Assembly: GCA_050250665.1 (NCBI GenBank)
Contig: JBFWOF010000014.1
Location: 1 to 64,000 of the forward strand
Source of the DNA: JADKFD01 sp050250665
GTDB lineage: Bacteria > Pseudomonadota > Gammaproteobacteria > Xanthomonadales > SZUA-5
Length of the DNA: 64,000 bases
Direction of reading: 5' to 3'
The notes below the pieces were generated by a model. That model saw only the letters and a list, made by a program, of their open reading frames with translations, did not search any database and was not told the DNA's origin. Below are positions 57,813-64,000 of this stretch, piece after piece; the first letter of the stretch is position 1, and each line of letters opens with the position of its first letter. The position numbers and the translations under genes are program-made.

Positions 57813-58256
57813 TCAGCGTACCACCAGCACCGGCAGTTCCCCGTGGGTCAGCACCTTTTGCGTTTCACTGCCGAGAATCATCGCGCTGAGGCCGCGCCTT
57901 CCGTGCGAGGACATGCAGATCAGATCACAGCCGCGTTCGGCCGCTGTCGCCAGGATCAGCCGGTAAGGGTGACTGTCGATGCCGTGACTGACCTCAAAGG
58001 GAACGCCAGCCTGGGTGCAGGCTTCGGCGAAGTCCTTGAACACCACTTCGGCCTCCACGGCAGCCTGGCGCTCGTATTCTTCCTTGGACGGGAACTGGTA
58101 CACCGGCACCATCGCATCCACCGGCGGAATGTACTCCGGCACAGCGTACACGCCGGTCAGCCGGGCACCGACTTTCACGGCCAGCGCAACGGCGGCAGCG
58201 ACAGCCTTCTTGGCCAGGTCGGAGCCATCGGTCGGGACCAGAATGTGGCTATACAT
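57813..58256 (-). CDS. Universal stress protein, UspA family
   Basis: A 147-residue nucleotide-binding protein. The N-terminus YSHILVPTDGSDLAKKAV and the C-terminal ATP motif ICMSSHGRRGLSAMILGSET with the final LPVLVVR fit ATP-binding Usp proteins. Such proteins respond to starvation or stress. It lies alone upstream of the MCE operon on the same strand, 24 bp from it. Confidence 0.93.
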   Translation of the reverse strand: MYSHILVPTDGSDLAKKAVAAAVALAVKVGARLTGVYAVPEYIPPVDAMVPVYQFPSKEEYERQAAVEAEVVFKDFAEACTQAGVPFEVSHGIDSHPYRLILATAAERGCDLICMSSHGRRGLSAMILGSETQKVLTHGELPVLVVR

Positions 58257-58327
58257 GGCAGTGCTCCTCAGCCGTCGGACAGAGCCTCATGTTACCGACT
58301 TTCACCAAAGGCGGAGATTGAGCCCGG

Positions 58328-59479
58328 TCAAGAGGCGCGGTTCTGCGCCTGCCACGCGGCCAGCACCTCGGCCTCGCGCTCACGCTTGATGCCGGCCCGC
58401 AGCGTGCCCTGTGGTTCCGGCGTCTGGGCATGAAACCAGCTCAGGGTGTCCGCAGCGGTCGTGGCCAGCGGCCGGAAGCTGAGTCCGGCATCGAGCGCGC
58501 GCTGGATGCTGACCCGGGCAAAGCCCGCCGATTCGCCCTGGCCCGGCACCCATACCGGCATGTCACCCCAGGGTGCGACCTGCTGCTTCTCCAGAAACTC
58601 GGTCGGTACGAAGTGCAGACGGGCGCCGGCCGTGGTCACGGCGCGGATGCCGTAGAGCATGGCCGCAACCGACATCTCGTAATCCGGCCCGGTGGCATTG
58701 TAGATGCCATAACGACGCGCCTCGGCCATGCGGATGGTCCATTCCGCCAGATCACGGGCATCGATGAACTGCACCGGGTCGGCGCCGTTCGCCGACGGCG
58801 CCAGCACATCGCCGCCGGCCTCGATGCGCAGCGGCCAGTAGCTGAAGCGATCGGTTTCATCGCCCGGGCCGACGATCAGCCCGGGACGGATGATGGTGGT
58901 CCGCTCCTTGAAGTACTGCTGCGCCTGGGCCTCACTGGCCGCCTTCATCGGCCCGTACAGCGCCATGTTCGCCATCAGGCTGTCGCGGGTCTCCTTGAGG
59001 ACGTCCTCGCCCTCGTATACGGCGAGCTTTGTGGTTTCGTCCATGCCCGGCTTGCTGGTGTCGGCGTACACCGAAATGGTCGAGATGAAGATGTACTGGT
59101 CGACCTGGCCGGCCAGCACTTCGCCGACATCACGCACCCAGAAAGGCACGCTGGTGGGATTGTCTATGCACACATCCCAGCGCCGGCCCTTGAGCGCGGC
59201 GACATCCCCGGTGTTGCGGTCTCCGGTCAGTTCCTCGACTTCGGCAGGCCAGTCCTGTGGCCGTCGTCCGCGATTGAACAGGGTGATCTTGTGGCCACGC
59301 GCCAAGGCATAGCGAACCTGGTGGGGGCCGGTGAATCCGGTGCCGCCGAGGATCAGGATATTGAGTGGCTTCGGCGCTTTCTCGACGCTGCCGACGGCCA
59401 GGCCGGGGCGAATGCCGGTAACGCCAGCGGCAGCGGCGAGCGCGCCCAGTTTCAGAAGTTCGCGGCGGGTGCTGAGCAT
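58328..59479 (-). CDS. Tat-exported NAD-dependent epimerase/dehydratase-like protein
   Basis: A 383-residue protein with a twin-arginine signal (STRRELLKLGALAAAAGV) and an extended-SDR fold: cofactor motif LILGGTGFTG, FISTISVYAD, IIRPGLIVGPGDETDRF, FIDARDLAEW. The usual YxxxK is replaced by YGPMKAASE, which keeps the Y-x3-K spacing. Export of such a Rossmann protein together with its cofactor explains the Tat signal. Members have been annotated as isoflavone-reductase or mRNA-binding-like; the substrate is unknown. Confidence 0.88.
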   Translation of the reverse strand: MLSTRRELLKLGALAAAAGVTGIRPGLAVGSVEKAPKPLNILILGGTGFTGPHQVRYALARGHKITLFNRGRRPQDWPAEVEELTGDRNTGDVAALKGRRWDVCIDNPTSVPFWVRDVGEVLAGQVDQYIFISTISVYADTSKPGMDETTKLAVYEGEDVLKETRDSLMANMALYGPMKAASEAQAQQYFKERTTIIRPGLIVGPGDETDRFSYWPLRIEAGGDVLAPSANGADPVQFIDARDLAEWTIRMAEARRYGIYNATGPDYEMSVAAMLYGIRAVTTAGARLHFVPTEFLEKQQVAPWGDMPVWVPGQGESAGFARVSIQRALDAGLSFRPLATTAADTLSWFHAQTPEPQGTLRAGIKREREAEVLAAWQAQNRAS

Positions 59480-59551
59480 GGCGCAATCCGTTTGCTGGGG
59501 AGAGTGCGCACGAGTTTAGGCGCGTCAAGCGCGATCCACCCCGGCCAGAGG

Positions 59552-59580
59552 TCATTGGCTCAGCTTGGTCGCGCTACAAT
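59552..59580 (+). promoter_or_regulatory. Possible promoter of the DEAD-box helicase gene
   Basis: A good -10 TACAAT lies at 59575-59580, 55 bp upstream of the start codon. A -35 is unclear; TCATTG at 59552 has an 17-base spacing but is a poor match. Confidence 0.35.
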
Positions 59581-59634
59581 ACGGACCGGTTCGCGCCTCG
59601 CGAGCTTGATTGTCTAGACCCGCAAGGATGCGCC

Positions 59635-61533
59635 ATGTCTGAAGAAACCAATCCGCCGAGCTTCTCCGAGCTGGGCCTGCCCGACCATCTGCTGCAGACG
59701 CTGGCCAGTGTTGGCTATGAATCGCCGTCGCCGATCCAGGCGGCGACCATTCCGCCCTTGATGGCCGGACGCGACGTGCTCGGGCAGGCGCAGACCGGCA
59801 CCGGCAAGACCGCTGCCTTCGCGCTGCCGATCCTGGCCAAGCTCGACATGAAGCAGTTCAAGCCGCAGGCGCTGGTGCTTGCGCCCACGCGCGAGCTGGC
59901 CATCCAGGTGGCCGAAGCTTTCCAGCGCTACGCCCAGCAGATCCCCGATTTCCATGTGCTGCCGGTCTACGGCGGCCAGGGTTATGGCGCCCAGCTGCAC
60001 GGACTGGCCCGCGGCACGCATGTGGTCGTCGGCACGCCGGGACGGATCAAGGATCACCTGGCGCGTGGCACCCTCGATCTGTCGCAACTGAAGGTGGTGG
60101 TGCTCGACGAAGCTGACGAGATGCTGCGCATGGGCTTCATCGACGATGTCGAGAGCATCCTGCAGAAGACCCCGGACACGCGTCAGGTCGCGCTGTTTTC
60201 GGCCACCATGCCGGCACCGATCCGGCGCATCGCCCAGACCCATCTGAAGTCACCCGAAGAAGTCACGATCCGCTCCAGCACGACTACCGTGAAGGCCATA
60301 CGCCAACGCTACTGGCTGGTCAGCGGCCTGCACAAACTGGACGCGCTGACACGCATTCTCGAAGCCGAGCCCTTTGAGGCGATGATCGTGTTCGCCCGCA
60401 CCAAGCTCGGCACCGAAGAATTGGCCGAGCGCCTGCAGGCCAGGGGCTTTGCCGCGGCGGCCATTAATGGTGATCTGCTGCAGGCGCAGCGCGAAAAAAC
60501 CATTGCGCGACTCAAGGAAGGCCAGCTGGATATCCTGGTGGCCACCGATGTGGCGGCGCGTGGACTCGACGTCGAGCGCATCAGTCACGTCGTCAATTAC
60601 GATATTCCCTACGACAGCGAAGCCTATGTGCATCGCATCGGTCGTACCGGTCGTGCCGGTCGCACCGGTGATGCCATCCTGTTTGTCACGCCGCGCGAAC
60701 GCCATCTGCTGCGTGCCATCGAGCGCGCCACGCACCAGCCGATCGAGCAGATGCATCTGCCGACGGTGCAGGCGGTCAATGACCGCCGCATTGCCCGTTT
60801 CCACAAGCGCATTTCCGACGGTATCGAGGCCGGTGATCTCGATCTGTTCCGCAGTCTGATCAGCGATTACGCCCATCAGAATGAAGTGGCTGAGCTCGAC
60901 ATTGCTGCGGCACTGGCGCGCATGCTGCAGGGCAAGACGCCGCTGCTGCTGGCGCCGGGCGGTGACACCACGCCCGTCGATGAGCCGCGCTTCGAGCGCA
61001 GCGAGCGCGCCGAGCGCCCGCGCAGCGATCGCGGCAAGCGCGAGCCTGTGTCCAAGTTCGGCGGCCCGGACAAGCCGCGTTTTGCCCGCAGCGAGGACCG
61101 TGCACCGATGGAGCGCAGCCCTGAACGGACGCCGGTCGATCGCACTGCCGAGGCCCGTCCGCCGCGCGCTGCGCGGCCCCCTCGCGTCGCCGAAGGCGCC
61201 GGCAAGCTGGAGAAATTCAGGGTTGAGGTAGGCCACAAGCATGGCGTCAAACCGGGCAATCTGGTGGGGGCCATCGCCAACGAGGCCGGTCTGGAAAGCC
61301 AGTTCATGGGCCGCATCGAGATCGAGGACGACTACAGCATTGTCGAGTTGCCCGAGGGCATGCCCAAGGATGTGTTCCTGCATCTGAAGAAGGTCTGGGT
61401 CGTGGGCCGGCCGCTGCGCATCAGCCGCCTGTCCGACGCGCCCGATGGCGACGCCGATGAGAGCGTCAGGCCGCAGCCGCCCCGCGGGCCGCGCAAGCCC
61501 GGCGACAAGCCGCCACGGCGCAGGCAGCCCTGA
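59635..61533 (+). CDS. deaD: DEAD-box ATP-dependent RNA helicase (DeaD/CsdA type)
   Basis: A 632-residue RNA helicase for ribosome assembly and mRNA turnover, especially in the cold. Helicase core (residues 1-370): AQTGTGKTAAF, PTRELAIQVAEAF, VLDEADEML, FSATMP, ATDVAARGLDVERI and HRIGRTGRAGRTG. After it come an Arg/Glu/Asp-rich low-complexity segment (about residues 450-525) and a DbpA-type RNA-binding domain (KFRVEVGHKHGVKPGNLVGA; DDYSIVELPEGMP), as in CsdA. A basic Pro-rich tail ends it. Monocistronic. Confidence 0.94.
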   Translation: MSEETNPPSFSELGLPDHLLQTLASVGYESPSPIQAATIPPLMAGRDVLGQAQTGTGKTAAFALPILAKLDMKQFKPQALVLAPTRELAIQVAEAFQRYAQQIPDFHVLPVYGGQGYGAQLHGLARGTHVVVGTPGRIKDHLARGTLDLSQLKVVVLDEADEMLRMGFIDDVESILQKTPDTRQVALFSATMPAPIRRIAQTHLKSPEEVTIRSSTTTVKAIRQRYWLVSGLHKLDALTRILEAEPFEAMIVFARTKLGTEELAERLQARGFAAAAINGDLLQAQREKTIARLKEGQLDILVATDVAARGLDVERISHVVNYDIPYDSEAYVHRIGRTGRAGRTGDAILFVTPRERHLLRAIERATHQPIEQMHLPTVQAVNDRRIARFHKRISDGIEAGDLDLFRSLISDYAHQNEVAELDIAAALARMLQGKTPLLLAPGGDTTPVDEPRFERSERAERPRSDRGKREPVSKFGGPDKPRFARSEDRAPMERSPERTPVDRTAEARPPRAARPPRVAEGAGKLEKFRVEVGHKHGVKPGNLVGAIANEAGLESQFMGRIEIEDDYSIVELPEGMPKDVFLHLKKVWVVGRPLRISRLSDAPDGDADESVRPQPPRGPRKPGDKPPRRRQP

Positions 61534-61561
61534 TCGGCTGACGCCCGCCTGGCGCCATGAA

Positions 61562-61625
61562 ACGGCGTCATTGCGAGCCGCGCGTGTCCGCCCGACACTG
61601 CAAACGGGCCATGAAACTGCCGGGT
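61562..61625. repeat. Remnant of the CATTGCGAG family flank
   Basis: GCGTCATTGCGAGCCGCGCG followed by the flank CCGACACTGCAAACGGGCCATGAA that elsewhere lies before palindrome copies. The palindrome itself is absent. Confidence 0.65.
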
Positions 61626-61629
61626 GCGG

Positions 61630-61904
61630 GTAGCGCTCTCCGGGCGGTGAGGCCGCACCGCAGCGCGGCGCCATCCACGGCAGCGATCCACAGGTTCTGG
61701 CTGGATATCTCACGCGGAGGCGCGGAGAACGCGGAGATGTGCAATCGCCATCGAGCGCCCTTGGCCTTTCTCCGCGGCCTCCGCGCCTCCGCGTGAACAA
61801 GCGGTCTTAGGTCTGATCGCGATCCCTTTTTGCTTGACGGCAGCGGCTCCCCGGCGCTTGACGCATCACCTCCCGGAGAGCGCTGCGCGCACGTCCGGGC
61901 TACG
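61630..61904. repeat. Two opposite GTAGCCC-family remnants around a long hairpin
   Basis: At 61630 a degraded copy reads GTAGCGCTCTCCGGGCGGTG. At 61839-61904 another lies in the opposite direction, ending AGCGCTGCGCGCACGTCCGG and GCTAC. Between them, 61710-61796 is a hairpin with arms TCACGCGGAGGCGCGGAG and CTCCGCGCCTCCGCGTGA; one arm of this recurs at 15622-15650. No gene is seen in 61534-61952. Confidence 0.78.
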
Positions 61905-61952
61905 ACAGCTGTTCGCGGTCTGGCTGGCAGCGCCATGCCAGAGTCTGCTCGT

Positions 61953-62729
61953 TCAGGCGCCATCCGCAGGTGCAGATATTTGCCATTCGAGCGCTGCTCT
62001 GTCGATGAAAACGCCGTCCGCGCCGAAACGGCGCTCGTGCAATCGCGCTCTGCCCTGCTGATCCAGCGTGTACAGCGTGCTGCTGCGCGTGCCATAGCTG
62101 CTGCCGGTGATGAATGGCGCCGACAGCATGCGCTCCATCGTCAGGCCGACGCCGGTATCGGGTAGATCGGGATCTGCCGCGGTTTCGGTATCGGCCAACG
62201 CCTCGAACAATATCGATTCCTCGCAGTCGCCCCTGGCGCACCACCGAGCCAGCGCCTCCCGGAGCTTCCCCACCTTGGGCCAGAGCGTATCCAGCGTTGC
62301 ATTGCTGAGCCCGTAAATGCCCGCGGGCATGCAGGCGATGCTGTTGCCGTCACTGTTGACGAAAGCCAGCTGCTGGCCACGCCCGAAGATCAGGTTGTAG
62401 GGGCTGTAGTCGGCAGCCGAGGCTCGCAGTCGCGCCAGGCTGTGTTCGGGATCGGCGTGATCCAGCAAGGCTTCCCGGACCAGATGTCCGCGGCTGCGGC
62501 CCTTGCTGGCGCCAGGTCGGCGGATATTGGTCACCATCGCCACGCGGCCACCGAGACTGGCGGCCATCCAGCTGCCGCCAGCCGTGAGGTCGCGGCCGCC
62601 GACTATCTGCGGATGATCCGGCCAGGGCGCGGCCGCGGCGCTGGGGCGCGCGTGGTATTCGTCGCGGTTGCCTGCGATCACCAGGGGATAGAGCGGATGC
62701 TGGCCGATGGCCAGCGCGAGCAGGCACAC
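61953..62729 (-). CDS. NRDE family protein
   Basis: A 258-residue protein of the NRDE/TANGO2 family, named after the N-terminal motif found here as IAGNRDEYHARP. Further family blocks are IVGGRDLTAGGSWMA, VAMVTNIRRP, YNLIFGRG and the C-terminal GTRSSTLYTLD. The start MCLLALAI puts Cys at position 2, as in Ntn-type hydrolases. The human relative affects haem or lipid handling; the bacterial function is not set. It is immediately downstream of the PilZ gene on the same strand. Confidence 0.9.
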   Translation of the reverse strand: MCLLALAIGQHPLYPLVIAGNRDEYHARPSAAAAPWPDHPQIVGGRDLTAGGSWMAASLGGRVAMVTNIRRPGASKGRSRGHLVREALLDHADPEHSLARLRASAADYSPYNLIFGRGQQLAFVNSDGNSIACMPAGIYGLSNATLDTLWPKVGKLREALARWCARGDCEESILFEALADTETAADPDLPDTGVGLTMERMLSAPFITGSSYGTRSSTLYTLDQQGRARLHERRFGADGVFIDRAALEWQISAPADGA

Positions 62730-62740
62730 GCGCTCGGCGA

Positions 62741-63097
62741 TCAGTCGGACGGAGTGGACAGCTTGGCCAGCGTCGGCGCGCGTTTCAACGACAACACCAG
62801 TTCGGACAGCTGTTCGAATGCCGGCGTCTCGATCTCATGGAACTCGATGCCGATGCGTCGCTGCTCGACGTGCGCGATGCGCGCCTTGGCCGCGAACGGA
62901 CGGGAGTCCTCCAGTTCCAGCAGCATCTCCACGTGCTCGCCCATGGCGACGGTCGGATCGTCCTCGCACTCCAGCAGGGCGCCATTGAGCGAGAGATCCA
63001 GCACTTTGCCGATCAGGCCGCTGGGCGCGATGGAGCGGAATCGCCCCGGCAGGGGAAAGCGGGGTTCCTGGCGGCGATCGTGCTTTACCGGTCCCAT
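62741..63097 (-). CDS. PilZ domain protein (c-di-GMP receptor)
   Basis: A 118-residue single PilZ domain. The c-di-GMP site reads DRRQEPRFPL (RxxxR) and, further on, LDLSLNGALLE (DxSxxG). The C-terminal helix is longer than usual. It is a likely cytoplasmic effector of c-di-GMP; possible producers in the window include the FHA-GGDEF protein. It lies 11 bp upstream of the NRDE gene. Confidence 0.92.
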   Translation of the reverse strand: MGPVKHDRRQEPRFPLPGRFRSIAPSGLIGKVLDLSLNGALLECEDDPTVAMGEHVEMLLELEDSRPFAAKARIAHVEQRRIGIEFHEIETPAFEQLSELVLSLKRAPTLAKLSTPSD

Positions 63098-63229
63098 TGC
63101 AGTTGGCTTCTCCGTATACTGGGCTGATGCGTACTGTGCGCCTTGAGCTGCATTCTACGTTGTGCGCGCGGTCAACTTACCCGATTGTGATGCTCTGTTC
63201 GAGTGCATCGAAGAAACGGCTTCCGTTCA

Positions 63230-63258
63230 TTGACCGGACGGCTGCATCCGGTTATAGT
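63230..63258 (+). promoter_or_regulatory. Sigma-70 promoter of rplU-rpmA(-obgE)
   Basis: TTGACC (63230-63235), 17 bases, TATAGT (63253-63258), 41 bp upstream of the rplU start codon. Both hexamers match well and the spacing is optimal, as expected for a ribosomal protein promoter. Confidence 0.8.
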
Positions 63259-63299
63259 TCCGCTCCTTTGTTTTGCGACTCAATGGACGAGGTCTCGTC

Positions 63300-63611
63300 A
63301 TGTACGCCGTATTTGCGACTGGTGGCAAGCAGTATCGTGCAGCCCCCGGTGACGTTCTCAAGGTAGAGAAGCTGAATGTCGCCGAAGGCGATTCGATCGA
63401 ACTCGATCAGGTGATGCTGGTTGCCGATGGCGACAGCATTACCGTTGGCGCACCCCTGGTTTCGGGCGCGAAGGTAGCTGCCACGGTGAAGAGCCATGGC
63501 CGTGCCGACAAGGTGTACATCGTGCACTTCCGTCGTCGCAAGCACCATCGCAAGCAGCAGGGTCATCGTCAGCATTACACCGAAATCGAGATCACAGGTA
63601 TCAACGCCTGA
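63300..63611 (+). CDS. rplU: 50S ribosomal protein L21
   Basis: A 103-residue ribosomal protein of the large subunit. MYAVFATGGKQYRAAPGDVL at the N-terminus, KVYIVHFRRRKHHRKQQGHR and the C-terminal YTEIEITGINA are characteristic. The ATG at 63300 is chosen over an upstream in-frame start that lies within the promoter leader. rpmA follows 28 bp downstream. Confidence 0.98.
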   Translation: MYAVFATGGKQYRAAPGDVLKVEKLNVAEGDSIELDQVMLVADGDSITVGAPLVSGAKVAATVKSHGRADKVYIVHFRRRKHHRKQQGHRQHYTEIEITGINA

Positions 63612-63639
63612 TCTCGGGCTCGTTCAGAAGGATTAAGTC

Positions 63640-63897
63640 ATGGCACATAAAAAGGCTGGTGGTTCGACCCGTAACGGTCGCGACTCCAATCCCAAGTATC
63701 TCGGTGTGAAGCTCTTCGGCGGCCAGGCGGTTGCTCCGGGCAACATCATCGTGCGTCAGCGCGGTACGCGTTTCCATCCCGGCGCCAACGTCGGTCTGGG
63801 TCGCGATCACACGCTGTTCGCGCTGACCGGCGGTACCGTCAAGTTCCACGTGGGCGGTCCGCTGAATCGTCGCTTCGTGAGCGTCGTTTCCGAGTAA
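63640..63897 (+). CDS. rpmA: 50S ribosomal protein L27
   Basis: An 85-residue large-subunit protein near the peptidyl-transferase centre. MAHKKAGGSTRNGRDSNPKY, LGVKLFGGQAV, NIIVRQRGTRFHPG and VKFHVGG are the family's signature. An N-terminal extension needing cleavage, as in some Firmicutes, is absent. Confidence 0.98.
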   Translation: MAHKKAGGSTRNGRDSNPKYLGVKLFGGQAVAPGNIIVRQRGTRFHPGANVGLGRDHTLFALTGGTVKFHVGGPLNRRFVSVVSE

Positions 63898-63922
63898 TTA
63901 TTGCGCCATGGGTGCAAGCAAG

Positions 63923-63950
63923 AGCCCCGCCGCGTGCGGGGCTTTTTGTT
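63923..63950 (+). terminator. Intrinsic terminator after rpmA
   Basis: AGCCCCGC, five bases, GCGGGGCT and a T-run (TTTTTGTTT). It lies 26 bp after rpmA and before obgE, so part of the transcription may stop before the GTPase gene. Confidence 0.9.
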
Positions 63951-63980
63951 TCCGTCCTCAGGCATGAGGTTTCCCTGATC

Positions 63981-64000
63981 ATGAAATTCGTCGATGAAGC
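63981..64000 (+). CDS. obgE: GTPase ObgE, only the first codons in the window
   Basis: ATGAAATTCGTCGATGAAGC encodes MKFVDEA, the invariant start of Obg GTPases, and GAGG lies 11 bases upstream. rplU-rpmA-obgE is the standard gene order. Obg binds ribosomes and acts in ribosome assembly and stress control. The rest lies beyond the window. Confidence 0.85.

Noticed and set aside
63098..63229. A further small gene between the PilZ gene and rplU
   Set aside because: The only frame (from 63097) continues through the rplU promoter and has no recognisable product; the interval is best read as two divergent promoter regions.
1..64000. tRNA or rRNA genes
   Set aside because: No cloverleaf-type T-arm with a matching acceptor stem and no conserved rRNA segment was found by eye; a covariance-model scan would settle it.

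Overview
This is high-GC DNA from a gammaproteobacterium. The mreBCD-mrdA-rodA cluster, the rplU-rpmA-obgE block, a lipase of conditioned-medium-factor type and the many short intergenic palindromes fit the Lysobacterales (Xanthomonadales) best, perhaps a Rhodanobacteraceae- or Lysobacteraceae-like lineage. This placement is inferred from gene content; no search was run. No tRNA, rRNA, CRISPR array, prophage or insertion sequence was seen.

Layout. 0-2.7 kb: 3' part of an RND efflux pump interrupted by an in-frame, heptamer-bounded repeat insert. 2.7-4.3 kb: a dense array of long palindromic repeats with a GIY-YIG nuclease gene in the middle. 4.3-12 kb: an SDR oxidoreductase, a DUF2799 lipoprotein, the ABC-F ATPase Uup, a membrane protein and a long acetyl-CoA hydrolase/transferase. 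12-15.5 kb: a secreted lipase-like protein with a strong terminator, and TatD. 15.8-21.2 kb: the cell-shape operon mreB-mreC-mreD-mrdA-rodA. 21.5-29.4 kb: a sigma factor operon ending in a DUF3106 gene, a duplicated cluster of DnaA-box-like sites, a Ser/Thr kinase, and an ECF sigma/anti-sigma/HEAT-repeat operon. 29.8-38.2 kb: a TonB-dependent receptor, a NarL-type regulator joined to a transporter-fused hybrid histidine kinase, and a 3-hydroxybutyrate-oligomer hydrolase-like lipoprotein. 38.9-44.1 kb: an RDD/GYF membrane protein, lipB-lipA and the tail-specific protease prc. 44.2-53.8 kb: a 2,913-residue secreted mosaic protein directly followed by an FHA-GGDEF protein. 53.8-59.5 kb: an HNH nuclease, a four-gene MCE lipid-transport operon, a universal stress protein and a Tat-exported epimerase-like protein. 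59.6-64 kb: a DEAD-box RNA helicase, NRDE and PilZ proteins, then rplU, rpmA and the first codons of obgE.

The most unusual material is the repeat landscape. At least four palindrome families recur between genes, and simple tandem tracts at nine places almost all have a period of exactly seven bases although their units differ. In several places heptamer tracts of opposite orientation flank a palindrome or another insert, and one such structure sits in frame inside the RND pump gene. The GIY-YIG nuclease gene lies inside the largest palindrome array. Together these are the best candidates for an undescribed element or system in this window.
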